This document shows, piece after piece, positions 35,501 to 48,727 of a DNA stretch of 64,000 bases. Both the position numbers and the translations under genes were made by a program. Numbering within the stretch: the stretch's first letter is position 1; every line of letters starts with the position of its first letter. This stretch comes from Rugalucina vietnamica. Its lineage: Eukaryota; Mollusca; Bivalvia; Lucinida; Lucinidae. The DNA lies in contig OZ024872.1 in assembly GCA_964017185.1 (NCBI GenBank), forward strand, positions 44,974,188 to 45,038,187, given 5' to 3'. The notes under the pieces are model-generated. The model worked only from the letters and a program-made list of their open reading frames with translations. It had not been told where the DNA came from and made no database searches.

Positions 35501-38500
35501 CTTAGATATCTCGAAAACTGAGCGAACGATTTTCTTTAAACTTGCCCAGTTTCAAGGTCCTGACCAGTCCTAAGTTTGACTCAAATTTCATTAGTTTCAA
35601 ATCTCTCTGACTATACGTACTGCTAACTTGAAAATGGCCCATACTGCCCATATTGGGTATGGGCTCGGCTATTTCGAACTTAGATATCTCGAAAACTGAG
35701 CGAACGATTTTCTTTAAACTTGCCCAGTTTCAAGGTCCGGACAAGTCCTAAGTCTGACCCAAATTTCATTAATTTCAAAACTCTCTGACTATACCTACTG
35801 CTAACTTGAAAATGGCCCATACTGCCCATATTGGGTATGGGCTCGGCTATTTCGAACTTCGATATCTCGAGAACTGAGCGAACGATTTTCTTTAAACTTG
35901 CCCAGTTGCAAGGTCCTGACCAGTCCTAAGCTTGATCCAAATTTCATTAGTTTCAAAACTCTCTGACTATACGTACTGCTAACTTGAAAATGGCCCATAC
36001 TGCCCATATTGGGTATGGGCTCGGCTATTTCGAACTTCGATATCTCAAAAACTGAGCGAACGATTTTCTTTAAACTTGCCCAGTTTCAAGGTCCTGACCA
36101 GTCCTAAGTTTGACCCAAATTTCATTAGTTTCAAAACTCTCTGACTATACGTACTGCTGACTTGAAAATGGCCCATACTGCCCATATTGGGTATGGGGTC
36201 GGCTATTTCGAACTTCGATATCTCGACAACTGAGCGAACGATTTTCTTTAAACTTGCCCAGTTTCAAGGTCCGGACCAGTCCTAAGTTTGACCCAAATTT
36301 CATTAGTTTCAAAACTCTCTGACTATACGTACTGCTAACTTGAAAATGGCCCATACTGCCCATATTGGGTATGGGCTCGGCTATTTCGAACTTCGATATC
36401 TCGAAAACTGAGCGAACGATTTTCTTTAAACTTGCCCAGTTTCAAGGTCCTGACCAGTCCTAAGTTTGACCCAAATTTCATTAGTTTCAAAACTCTCTGA
36501 CTATACGTACTGCTAACTTGAAAATGGCCCATACTGCCCATATTGGGTATGGGCTCGGCTATTTCGAACTTCGATATCTCGAAAACTGAGCGAACGATTT
36601 TCTTTAAACTTGCCCAGTTTCAAGGTCCTGACCAGTCCTAAGTTTGACCCAAATTTCATTAGTTTCAAAACTCTCTGACTATACGTACTGCTAACTTGAA
36701 AATGGCCCATACTGCCCATATTGGGTATGGGGTCGGCTATTTCGAACTTCGATATCTCAAAAACTGAGCGAACGATTTTCTTTAAACTTGCCCAGTTTCA
36801 AGGTCCTGACCAGTCCTAAGTTTGACTCAAATTTCATTAGTTTCAAAACTCTCTGACTATACGTACTGCTAACTTGAAAATGGCCCATACTGCCCATATT
36901 GGGTATGGGCTCGGCTATTTCGAACTTCGATATCTCAAAAACTGAGCGAACGATTTTCTTTAAACTTGCCCAGTTTCAAGGTCCTGACCAGTCCTAAGTT
37001 TGACCCAAATCTTATTAGTTTCAAAACTCTCTGACTATACCTACTGCTAACTTGAAAATGGCCCATACTGCCCATATTGGGTATGGGCTCGGCTATTTCG
37101 AACTTCGATATCTCGAAAACTGAGCGAACGATTTTCTTTAAACTTGCCCAGTTTCAAGGTCCTGACCAGTCCTAAGTTTGACCCAAATTTCATTAGTTTC
37201 AAAACTCTCTGACTATACGTACTGCTAACTTGAAAATGGCCCATACTGCCCATATTGGGTATGGGGTCGGCTATTTCGAACTTCGATATCTCAAAAACTG
37301 AGCGAACGATTTTCTTTAAACTTGCCCAGTTTCAAGGTCCTGACCAGTCCTAAGTTTGACCCAAATTTCATTAGTTTCAAAACTCTCTGACTATACGTAC
37401 TGCTAACTTGAAAATGGCCCATACTGCCCATATTGGGTATGGGCTCGGCTATTTCGAACTTCGATATCTCAAAAACTGAGCGAACGATTTTCTTTAAACT
37501 TGCCCAGTTTCAAGGTCCTGACCAGTCCTAAGTTTGACCCAAATTTCATTAGTTTCAAAACTCTCTGACTATACGTACTGCTAACTTGAAAATGGCCCAT
37601 ACTGCCCATATTGGGTATGGGCTCGGCTATTTCGAACTTCGATATCTCGAAAACTGAGCTAACGATTTTCTTTAAACTTGCCCAGTTGCAAGGTCCGGAC
37701 CAGTCCTAAGTTTGACCCAAATTTCATTAGTTTCAAAACTCTCTGACTATACGTACTGCTAACTTGAAAATGGCCCATACTGCCCATATTGGGTATGGGC
37801 TCGGCTATTTCGAACTTCGATATCTCAAAAACTGAGCGAACGATTTTCTTTAAACTTGCCCACTTTCAAGGTCCTGACCAGTCCTAAGTTTGACCCAAAT
37901 TTCATTAGTTTCAAAACTCTCTGACTATACGTACTGCTAACTTGAAAATGGCCCATACTGCCCATATTGGGTATGGGGTCGGCTATTTCGAACTTTGATA
38001 TCTCAAAAACTGAGAGAGCGATTTTCTTTAAATTTGCCCAGTTTCAAGGTCCTGACCAGTCCTAAGTTTGATCCAAATTTCATTAGTTTCAAAACTCTCT
38101 GACTATACCTACTGCTAACTTGAAAATGGCCCATACTGCCCATATTGGGTATGGGGTCGGCTATTTCGAACTTCGATATCTCGAAAACTGAGCGAACGAT
38201 TTTCTTTAAACTTGCCCAGTTTCAAGGTCCTGACCAGTCCTAAGTTTGACCCAAATTTCATTAGTTTCAAAACTCTCTGACTATACGTACTGCTAACTTG
38301 AAAATGGCCCATACTGCCCATATTGGGTATGGGCTCGGCTATTTCGAACTTCGATATCTCGAAAACTGAGCGAACGGTTTTCTTTAAACTTGCCCAGTTT
38401 CAGGGTCCTGACCAGCCCTAAGTTTGACCCAAATTTCATTAGTTTCAAAACTCTCTGACTATACGTACTGCTAACTTGAAAATGGCCCATACTGCCCATA

Positions 38501-41500
38501 TTGGGTATGGGGTCGGCTATTTCGAACTTCGATATCTCGAAAACTGAGCAAACGATTTTCTTTAGACTTGCCCAGTTTCAAGGTCCGGACCAGTCCTAAG
38601 TTTGACCCAAATTTCATTAGTTTCAAAACTCTCTGACTATACGTACTGCTAACTTGAAAATGGCCCATACTGCCCATATTGGGTATGGGCTCGGCTATTT
38701 CGAACTTCGATATCTCGAAAACTGAGCGAACGATTTTCTTTAAACTTGCCCAGTTTCAAGGTCCTGACCAGTCCTAAGTTTGACCCAAATTTCATTAGTT
38801 TCAAAACTCTCTGACTATACGTACTGCTAACTTGAAAATGGCCCATACTGCCCATATTGGGTATGGGCTCGGCTATTTCGAACTTCGATATCTCGAAAAC
38901 TGAGCGAACGATTTTCTTTAAACTTGCCCAGTTTCAAGGTCCTGACCAGTCCTAAGTTTGATCCAAATTTCATTAGTTTCAAAACTCTCTGACTATACGT
39001 ACTGCTAACTTGAAAATGGCCCATACTGCCCATATTGGGTATGGGCTCGGCTATTTCGAACTTCGATATCTCAAAAACTGAGCGAACGATTTTCTTTAAA
39101 CTTGCCCAGTTTCAAGGTCCTGACCAGTCCTAAGTTTGACCCAAATTTCATTAGTTTCAAAACTCTCTGACTATACGTACTGCTAACTTGAAAATGGCCC
39201 ATACTGCCCATATTGGGTATGGGGTCGGCTATTTCGAACTTCGATATCTCGAAAACTGAGCGAACGATTTTCTTTAGACTTGCCCAGTTTCAAGGTCCTG
39301 ACCAGTCCTAAGTTTGACCCAAATTTCATTAGTTTCAAAACTCTCTGACTATACGTACTGCTAACTTGAAAATGGCCCAAACTGCCCATATTGGGTATGG
39401 GCTCGGCTATTTCGAACTTCGATATCTCAAAAACTGAGCGAACGATTTTCTTTAAACTTGCCCAGTTTCAAGGTCCGGACCAGTCCTAAGTTTGACCCAA
39501 ATTTCATTAGTTTCAAAACTCTCTGACTATACGTACTGCTAACTTGAAAATGGCCCATACTGCCCATATTGGGTATGGGCTCGGCTATTTCGAACTTCGA
39601 TATCTCGAAAACTGAGCGAACGATTTTCTTTAAACTTGCCCAGTTTCAAGGTCCTGACCAGTCCTAAGTTTGACCCAAATTTCATTAGTTTCAAAACTCT
39701 CTGACTATACGTACTGCTAACTTGAAAATGGCCCAAACTGCCCATATTGGGTATGGGCTCGGCTATTTCGAACTTCGATATCTCAAAAACTGAGCGAACG
39801 ATTTTCTTTAAACTTGCCCAGTTTCAAGGTCCTGACCAGTCCTAAGTTTGACCCAAATCTTATTAGTTTCAAAACTCTCTGACTATACCTACTGCTAACT
39901 TGAAAATGGCCCATACTGCCCATATTGGGTATGGGCTCGGCTATTTCGAACTTCGATATCTCGAAAACTGAGCGAACGATTTTCTTTAAACTTGCCCAGT
40001 TTCAAGGTCCTGACCAGTCCTAAGTTTGACCCAAATTTCATTAGTTTCAAAACTCTCTGACTATACGTACTGCTAACTTGAAAATGGCCCATACTGCCCA
40101 TATTGGGTATGGGGTCGGCTATTTCGAACTTCGATATCTCAAAAACTGAGCGAACGATTTTCTTTAAACTTGCCCAGTTTCAAGGTCCTGACCAGTCCTA
40201 AGTTTGACCCAAATTTCATTAGTTTCAAAACTCTCTGACTATACGTACTGCTAACTTGAAAATGGCCCATACTGCCCATATTGGGTATGGGCTCGGCTAT
40301 TTCGAACTTCGATATCTCAAAAACTGAGCGAACGATTTTCTTTAAACTTGCCCAGTTTCAAGGTCCTGACCAGTCCTAAGTTTGACCCAAATTTCATTAG
40401 TTTCAAAACTCTCTGACTATACGTACTGCTAACTTGAAAATGGCCCATACTGCCCATATTGGGTATGGGCTCGGCTATTTCGAACTTCGATATCTCGAAA
40501 ACTGAGCTAACGATTTTCTTTAAACTTGCCCAGTTGCAAGGTCCGGACCAGTCCTAAGTTTGACCCAAATTTCATTAGTTTCAAAACTCTCTGACTATAC
40601 GTACTGCTAACTTGAAAATGGCCCATACTGCCCATATTGGGTATGGGCTCGGCTATTTCGAACTTCGATATCTCAAAAACTGAGCGAACGATTTTCTTTA
40701 AACTTGCCCACTTTCAAGGTCCTGACCAGTCCTAAGTTTGACCCAAATTTCATTAGTTTCAAAACTCTCTGACTATACGTACTGCTAACTTGAAAATGGC
40801 CCATACTGCCCATATTGGGTATGGGGTCGGCTATTTCGAACTTTGATATCTCAAAAACTGAGAGAGCGATTTTCTTTAAATTTGCCCAGTTTCAAGGTCC
40901 TGACCAGTCCTAAGTTTGATCCAAATTTCATTAGTTTCAAAACTCTCTGACTATACCTACTGCTAACTTGAAAATGGCCCATACTGCCCATATTGGGTAT
41001 GGGGTCGGCTATTTCGAACTTCGATATCTCGAAAACTGAGCGAACGATTTTCTTTAAACTTGCCCAGTTTCAAGGTCCTGACCAGTCCTAAGTTTGACCC
41101 AAATTTCATTAGTTTCAAAACTCTCTGACTATACGTACTGCTAACTTGAAAATGGCCCATACTGCCCATATTGGGTATGGGCTCGGCTATTTCGAACTTC
41201 GATATCTCGAAAACTGAGCGAACGGTTTTCTTTAAACTTGCCCAGTTTCAGGGTCCTGACCAGCCCTAAGTTTGACCCAAATTTCATTAGTTTCAAAACT
41301 CTCTGACTATACGTACTGCTAACTTGAAAATGGCCCATACTGCCCATATTGGGTATGGGGTCGGCTATTTCGAACTTCGATATCTCGAAAACTGAGCAAA
41401 CGATTTTCTTTAGACTTGCCCAGTTTCAAGGTCCGGACCAGTCCTAAGTTTGACCCAAATTTCATTAGTTTCAAAACTCTCTGACTATACGTACTGCTAA

Positions 41501-44500
41501 CTTGAAAATGGCCCATACTGCCCATATTGGGTATGGGCTCGGCTATTTCGAACTTCGATATCTCGAAAACTGAGCGAACGATTTTCTTTAAACTTGCCCA
41601 GTTTCAAGGTCCTGACCAGTCCTAAGTTTGACCCAAATTTCATTAGTTTCAAAACTCTCTGACTATACGTACTGCTAACTTGAAAATGGCCCATACTGCC
41701 CATATTGGGTATGGGCTCGGCTATTTCGAACTTCGATATCTCGAAAACTGAGCGAACGATTTTCTTTAAACTTGCCCAGTTTCAAGGTCCTGACCAGTCC
41801 TAAGTTTGATCCAAATTTCATTAGTTTCAAAACTCTCTGACTATACGTACTGCTAACTTGAAAATGGCCCATACTGCCCATATTGGGTATGGGCTCGGCT
41901 ATTTCGAACTTCGATATCTCAAAAACTGAGCGAACGATTTTCTTTAAACTTGCCCAGTTTCAAGGTCCTGACCAGTCCTAAGTTTGACCCAAATTTCATT
42001 AGTTTCAAAACTCTCTGACTATACGTACTGCTAACTTGAAAATGGCCCATACTGCCCATATTGGGTATGGGGTCGGCTATTTCGAACTTCGATATCTCGA
42101 AAACTGAGCGAACGATTTTCTTTAGACTTGCCCAGTTTCAAGGTCCTGACCAGTCCTAAGTTTGACCCAAATTTCATTAGTTTCAAAACTCTCTGACTAT
42201 ACGTACTGCTAACTTGAAAATGGCCCAAACTGCCCATATTGGGTATGGGCTCGGCTATTTCGAACTTCGATATCTCAAAAACTGAGCGAACGATTTTCTT
42301 TAAACTTGCCCAGTTTCAAGGTCCGGACCAGTCCTAAGTTTGACCCAAATTTCATTAGTTTCAAAACTCTCTGACTATACGTACTGCTAACTTGAAAATG
42401 GCCCATACTGCCCATATTGGGTATGGGCTCGGCTATTTCGAACTTCGATATCTCGAAAACTGAGCGAACGATTTTCTTTAAACTTGCCCAGTTTCAAGGT
42501 CCTGACCAGTCCTAAGTTTGACCCAAATTTCATTAGTTTCAAAACTCTCTGACTATACGTACTGCTAACTTGAAAATGGCCCAAACTGCCCATATTGGGT
42601 ATGGGCTCGGCTATTTCGAACTTCGATATCTCAAAAACTGAGCGAACGATTTTCTTTAAACTTGCCCAGTTTCAAGGTCCTGACCAGTCCTAAGTTTGAC
42701 CCAAATCTTATTAGTTTCAAAACTCTCTGACTATACCTACTGCTAACTTGAAAATGGCCCATACTGCCCATATTGGGTATGGGCTCGGCTATTTCGAACT
42801 TCGATATCTCGAAAACTGAGCGAACGATTTTCTTTAAACTTGCCCAGTTTCAAGGTCCTGACCAGTCCTAAGTTTGACCCAAATTTCATTAGTTTCAAAA
42901 CTCTCTGACTATACGTACTGCTAACTTGAAAATGGCCCATACTGCCCATATTGGGTATGGGGTCGGCTATTTCGAACTTCGATATCTCAAAAACTGAGCG
43001 AACGATTTTCTTTAAACTTGCCCAGTTTCAAGGTCCTGACCAGTCCTAAGTTTGACCCAAATTTCATTAGTTTCAAAACTCTCTGACTATACGTACTGCT
43101 AACTTGAAAATGGCCCATACTGCCCATATTGGGTATGGGCTCGGCTATTTCGAACTTCGATATCTCAAAAACTGAGCGAACGATTTTCTTTAAACTTGCC
43201 CAGTTTCAAGGTCCTGACCAGTCCTAAGTTTGACCCAAATTTCATTAGTTTCAAAACTCTCTGACTATACGTACTGCTAACTTGAAAATGGCCCATACTG
43301 CCCATATTGGGTATGGGCTCGGCTATTTCGAACTTCGATATCTCGAAAACTGAGCTAACGATTTTCTTTAAACTTGCCCAGTTGCAAGGTCCGGACCAGT
43401 CCTAAGTTTGACCCAAATTTCATTAGTTTCAAAACTCTCTGACTATACGTACTGCTAACTTGAAAATGGCCCATACTGCCCATATTGGGTATGGGCTCGG
43501 CTATTTCGAACTTCGATATCTCAAAAACTGAGCGAACGATTTTCTTTAAACTTGCCCACTTTCAAGGTCCTGACCAGTCCTAAGTTTGACCCAAATTTCA
43601 TTAGTTTCAAAACTCTCTGACTATACGTACTGCTAACTTGAAAATGGCCCATACTGCCCATATTGGGTATGGGGTCGGCTATTTCGAACTTTGATATCTC
43701 AAAAACTGAGAGAGCGATTTTCTTTAAATTTGCCCAGTTTCAAGGTCCTGACCAGTCCTAAGTTTGATCCAAATTTCATTAGTTTCAAAACTCTCTGACT
43801 ATACCTACTGCTAACTTGAAAATGGCCCATACTGCCCATATTGGGTATGGGGTCGGCTATTTCGAACTTCGATATCTCGAAAACTGAGCGAACGATTTTC
43901 TTTAAACTTGCCCAGTTTCAAGGTCCTGACCAGTCCTAAGTTTGACCCAAATTTCATTAGTTTCAAAACTCTCTGACTATACGTACTGCTAACTTGAAAA
44001 TGGCCCATACTGCCCATATTGGGTATGGGCTCGGCTATTTCGAACTTCGATATCTCGAAAACTGAGCGAACGGTTTTCTTTAAACTTGCCCAGTTTCAGG
44101 GTCCTGACCAGCCCTAAGTTTGACCCAAATTTCATTAGTTTCAAAACTCTCTGACTATACGTACTGCTAACTTGAAAATGGCCCATACTGCCCATATTGG
44201 GTATGGGGTCGGCTATTTCGAACTTCGATATCTCGAAAACTGAGCAAACGATTTTCTTTAGACTTGCCCAGTTTCAAGGTCCGGACCAGTCCTAAGTTTG
44301 ACCCAAATTTCATTAGTTTCAAAACTCTCTGACTATACGTACTGCTAACTTGAAAATGGCCCATACTGCCCATATTGGGTATGGGCTCGGCTATTTCGAA
44401 CTTCGATATCTCGAAAACTGAGCGAACGATTTTCTTTAAACTTGCCCAGTTTCAAGGTCCTGACCAGTCCTAAGTTTGACCCAAATTTCATTAGTTTCAA

Positions 44501-44990
44501 AACTCTCTGACTATACGTACTGCTAACTTGAAAATGGCCCATACTGCCCATATTGGGTATGGGCTCGGCTATTTCGAACTTCGATATCTCGAAAACTGAG
44601 CGAACGATTTTCTTTAAACTTGCCCAGTTTCAAGGTCCTGACCAGTCCTAAGTTTGATCCAAATTTCATTAGTTTCAAAACTCTCTGACTATACGTACTG
44701 CTAACTTGAAAATGGCCCATACTGCCCATATTGGGTATGGGCTCGGCTATTTCGAACTTCGATATCTCAAAAACTGAGCGAACGATTTTCTTTAAACTTG
44801 CCCAGTTTCAAGGTCCTGACCAGTCCTAAGTTTGACCCAAATTTCATTAGTTTCAAAACTCTCTGACTATACGTACTGCTAACTTGAAAATGGCCCATAC
44901 TGCCCATATTGGGTATGGGCTCGGCTATTTCGAACTTCGATATCTCGAAAACTGAGCGAACGATTTTCTTTATTCAAGGTCCTGACCAGT
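32506..44990 (-). repeat. 178-bp satellite, right arm, subfamily 2 (~70 monomers)
   Basis: Same monomer in the opposite orientation, but a different subfamily. In minus orientation it has AAGTTCGAAATAGCCGA(G/C)CCC in place of TGTTCGAGATAGCCGACGCC, TTTGGGTCAAACTTAGG in place of TTTTGGTCAAAC, and GGGCAAGTTTAAAG in place of GGGCGAGTTTAAAG. The orientation switch is abrupt at GCTCAG/GTCCGGACCAGTCC. A 31-bp internal duplication lies at ~34,078-34,110. The array decays at 44,971-45,075 with a 25-bp micro-repeat. Confidence 0.95.
36892..44971 (-). repeat. 2,848-bp higher-order repeat (16 monomers), ~2.84 copies
   Basis: Private variants recur at exactly 2,848 bp. TGAGAGAGCGATTTTC occurs at 38,011, 40,859 and 43,707. 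AAATCTTATTAGTTTC occurs near 37,009, 39,857 and 42,705. The GCGAACGGTTTTC plus CAGCCCTAAG pair occurs at ~38,370, ~41,218 and ~44,066. 2,848 equals 16 x 178. The period fails upstream of ~36,892, where GCCCATACTG on one side faces GCCCAAACTG in the next copy. I saw no difference between copies at the positions checked. Confidence 0.92.
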
Positions 44991-45289
44991 CCTAAGTTTG
45001 ACCCAAATTTTATTAGTTTCAAAACTCATCTGGCCCATAGTTTCAAAACTCATCTGGCCCATAGTTTCAAAGCTATCTGAAAATGGCCTTTTTTTGTTTT
45101 TGTATCAAAAGTTTGTAAAATAAACGTTCCCCTGTTGAGTGCAGTATGTATTTATATTTGAGTTTTCGAATTTGTACAATCGAGGATGGCCACTTCGAAG
45201 AAAACGCTGCCCTTTATTTGACAACGCTATATTTTACTTTGTTCAACGATACATGTTTTATATTTCTATCTAAATCGAACCATTGATGA

Positions 45290-45607
45290 CTACTTGAGAC
45301 CTACCAGGACATATTTTAGTTCCTGCTGCCTGATAGGAGAAATGACCCTTTTCATCGGCTCCTTAAAATAGTCCTGAGCTTTCTGGTCCCTGCTCCGTAT
45401 AATCCAAAACGTTATGCTCATTCTCCAGCACAAATGAAATAAGTTATCATTCTCCTCAGCTCCCTGGAAATAAACGGTCCTTCTCTCCGAAACCCTTGGT
45501 GAGACTACATGTATATATTTAGGCTCATTCTTTGCAAAATAAACGGTCCTTCTCTCCGAAACCCTTGGTGGGACTACATGTAAATATTCAAGGCGCATTC
45601 TTTGCAT
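45290..45607 (-). other. 105-codon frame with 23-aa internal repeat, status unclear
   Basis: The frame contains two copies of a 69-bp repeat (TAAACGGTCC at 45,471 and 45,540), read as a 23-aa unit with PRVSERRTVYF. I recognise no domain. It could be the remnant of an exon or chance, since a 69-bp tandem duplication keeps any frame open. Confidence 0.2.
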
Positions 45608-47004
45608 GTGGAAATGACATTAGAATGGATAGTTACAAAAACGAAGGTTTTTGCTATGATTTATAGCATGTTTTCTTTTTATTGTATCTAGCTCTCTTTT
45701 GTGCACGTCATATTTTGGCTTTAGTTGTTGTAAGGGCTAGGTCACATTAATAATTCAGGGATATATTCGGGTAAAGTCTTTTAGTATTTTGGGGCGGGGC
45801 TCAAATAATTTGACGAATTGCATGACGAATAACATGACTGAGAGCAAATGCTTTTCAAATGTCCTTACGGCGAGAGTCCTTAAGGGTCGCTGGACCGAAA
45901 CGACTCGTTCTGTTGAGCAGAGCCTTTGATCTGAACACGCCTATATTTAATGGAGAAAATCCAAACGCATCATATCTACGATGGCCTGCATGGATCATAA
46001 AATTTCAAAATCCGCAGATTTTAAATATTATTTTTTCTTTGCAAAAGCTTTCGTCACACAAAAAGCGATTAAAATGAATAACAATAAGGACCAATGATGG
46101 CTTGTATAAAAAAGCATAATCTTAAAGTACTTTTTAAAGAGATGCTGTTTGTTGCCTTTTTCATCTCCCATATGGGAAAAACCCGGATGCAGGTAAAAAT
46201 GATCTGGGATGTCTTCGACAAATAAAGCAACACAATGCCGTATGTTTTCGAAAAAAGGGTCAATTAATGTTAGAAAATTAGTTTTCATTAAAAATTGTAG
46301 ACCAACTTTTCTAACACCCAAATACACTAAAAAAAAGTCAACCCATGGGGTACAGGTGCGCCGGGTCACATGAAGTGACGTCATGACGCTGTCTCGTGAA
46401 TGAACGTCTCACGTCATTGTTTTAAAATGACAATGGCATTTTTAAAATTACAAACGATCAATGTTTATTCGGACAAATTTTCATATCAATCGGTTGACGC
46501 AAACTTATTTTACAGCATTTTTATAAACGTAAGTTATCCGTAACTGTCCCTATCATGCAAACACAAATAAATCTATCAAGGCGTGTCCATATTTATTTTG
46601 CATTCATTCGTTATTTAAGCCCCGCCCCTAAAGGCTAAAAAAGTTAATCCGAAACTATTATTGCACAGGGGGTGACTGTCCGTGCACAGGGGACTTCCAG
46701 TTAACATCCCGATCCGAAGGACGGCACACTGTAGCATGTCATTCCTGCAAATGACACGAAGGGAAGCGTGTTCGGACGGACAAATTTTCCTCGCCGCCGG
46801 CTACCTCGCTTCCTCGATTAAAACTAGTAGACGGAAAGCTACATTGTTGAAAAACAATGGGTTGTACTGTTATGCGCTGCCCTTACTGGTGTCTGCGTGT
46901 ATGCTGGGATTTATGGAAATTCCTCATCTCTCTATTCCTATTTGTACTTATTTTTTGTGTTGTTTTAGCCTGACATGTATGTAGGTTTTCATATTTTAGT
47001 TCAG

Positions 47005-47200
47005 CTCAGGTAACTGAGTGGCCGCCTATTAGGGAATAGCTGCTCACTTGACTTACTATATGTTTTGTTGGTATTGGTATAAGTACATAAGCACCTAAAT
47101 GCCATTTTGTTTTTCCACCCCTCGGTTTATGGAGTGGGAATTTCTTTCTGATTGTGTCATTTCCTGATCATTGCCTATATACTTGTACTTTTTTTTATTT
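47005..47200 (-). repeat. dispersed GATCAGGAAAAGGCGCAATC family, minus copy
   Basis: Reverse-complement blocks GTAACTGAGTGGCCGCCTAT, TGGAGTGGGAATTTCTTTCT and TCATTTCCTGATCATTGCC match the family described at 3594-3790. Confidence 0.75.
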
Positions 47201-47274
47201 GTAATAATAAAACGTTAATTTCAGTCGACATCCTAATCGTGTACTGGTGATTATGTGCTCATGCGCATGTGTGC

Positions 47275-47394
47275 GTACTGCCAACTGCTAGCAGTAGAGA
47301 CAGCAGTATACTGCCAACTGCTAGCAGTGCAGCAGTATACTGCCAACTGCTAGCAGTACAGCAGTATACTGCCTACTGCTACTGCTACTGCTTA
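47275..47394 (-). repeat. 29-bp repeat cluster, right bracket of the satellite block
   Basis: TACTGCCAACTGCTAGCAGT starts near 47,277, 47,310 and 47,339 (33 and 29 bp apart), then TGCCTACTGCTACTGCTACT leads out. This is the reverse complement of 23,377-23,468, including the irregular AGTAGCAGTAGGCAGT leader. Confidence 0.85.
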
Positions 47395-48169
47395 CTTCAC
47401 ATACATCTACTTTACCTACTTGAAAGACACGCCTCTAGGCGAAAAATCATGCAATTTTGATCATGGCTTAGAAAACAAAAACGAATTTGAAAAGTGGCCT
47501 CATAACTTTTTTTCAACGTATATTCTGAATTTCTAGGAAGGTAGGCCATGGCCAGGAAACAGGGCGACCAGTTAATCAAGATTGTCTGATCAATCCAAGC
47601 TATAATTTAACAAAGACAACATACAGATAGACAAGTCAGATACTTGGAAGGCTTGAAAATTCCTGATTGGAAACTTATTACTCCACTTTGAAGTCACGTT
47701 GTCATTGTCAAACGCCTGATAGCCTTACATAATCTGGCGTATTGTTGTCCGTCTTTGGCACCGTCAGTCTGAAAAACAATAAACATGGTTTAAGGATGCT
47801 TAAATTTAACCCACGTCTAGTGTTCGCACATTTAAAATCCTAATCTTTGGTTTGCGCTGGGTAACCCATCAGGTCAGGACGGCGTTCTAAAATGTTATTT
47901 CGGATTTTTTTTTTTTCATGAATAAACGAAAATAAATGATGACATGCACTGCACACGTGCTTTGCATTATTTTTATACGTATCGTAGCAAACCGTGGACG
48001 TAAAAGATTAAACTTGTGATTTTGATAATAATAATGGTTGAAAACAATGATTAACTTATTTCTCATAGTGCAACATGTATTTGTAGTTTTCTCATGAAAG
48101 GTTTGCTCGATGACAATTTAACGTATTCAATACTACAAGTCACATTTCTTCTCCTTCCTGATATGCATT
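47395..48169. other. unresolved sequence upstream of the Mab-21-like gene
   Basis: No exon or repeat boundary recognised apart from a T-rich tract at ~47,908-47,919. Any promoter or 5' UTR exon of the downstream gene could lie here, but I see no clear TATA or initiator. Confidence 0.35.
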
Positions 48170-48440
48170 ACGAAAACTTGCCCATGCAATATATAGAGAT
48201 TTTTGAAGTTGTAAAAAGTGAAAATTTTCGGTAAAAAATTGTAACTATTTTTCTTATTTTTGCTCAAAACATAGATTGTGGGTACACGTTAGAACCGCCT
48301 CGCCGAGGCGGTTCTAACGAGTACCCACAATCTATGTTTTGGAGCAAAAATAAGAAAAATAGGTATACCCCTGCAAACCCCAGTTTTTCGATATAAAAGT
48401 GGGGTATAAGGGGGTATACATTTCACGGACATGTTTTCAT
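48170..48440 (+). repeat. palindromic MITE-like family copy (GCCGAGGCGGTTCTAA)
   Basis: The best-preserved copy of the family. The hairpin arms CATAGATTGTGGGTACACGT and GAGTACCCACAATCTATG are centred on CCGCCTCGCCGAGGCGG (~48,304). It lies ~290 bp 5' of the Mab-21-like start codon. Confidence 0.75.
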
Positions 48441-48519
48441 GATGAATGAAAAAACAGACAACAAAAAAGGAAAGCAACTGTAATTTAAAGAAAACATTTT
48501 CATTGAGTTAAAAGGTAAA

Positions 48520-48660
48520 AGTATGCAATGATCAGGAAACGGCGCAATCAAAAAGAAATTCCCACTCGAAAACCCGAGATTGGAAAAATTTAAACTTTCA
48601 TGATGACAATTAGGTTCTTATACTAAGAAAACATATCTTAAGCCAAAGGAGCATTTTCTT
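48520..48660 (+). repeat. dispersed GATCAGGAAAAGGCGCAATC family, plus copy
   Basis: ATGATCAGGAAACGGCGCAA, a TTCCCACTC...CCGAGATTGG pair and AAGAAAACATATCTTAAGCC match the family described at 3594-3790. It is truncated just before the candidate first exon of the Mab-21-like gene. Confidence 0.7.
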
Positions 48661-48727
48661 ATTCTTTGTTTCAGGATGTGACCCTATAGTTGCATTCTTC
48701 CTGTCAAAGAGACTTTCGCCTGTCAGT

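Larger units (their letters stand above)
45076..47274. other. non-satellite 2.2 kb inside the bracketed block
   Basis: Contains a weak inverted pair around GGGGCGGGGCT (~45,765-45,845 and ~46,575-46,655), suggesting a ~0.9-kb foldback, and a minus-strand frame with a 69-bp in-frame repeat (see 45,290-45,607). A plus-strand frame at 46,682-46,984 has no recognisable domain. No exon structure is evident. Confidence 0.4.

Noticed and set aside
32569-44729. 68-aa minus-strand frames beginning MGSMGHFQVSSTYSQRVLKL
   Set aside because: Same satellite in the other orientation. Their conservation reflects array homogenisation, not selection on protein.
23558-44990. CRISPR-like repeat array
   Set aside because: 178-bp monomers are contiguous without unique spacers; the context is eukaryotic.
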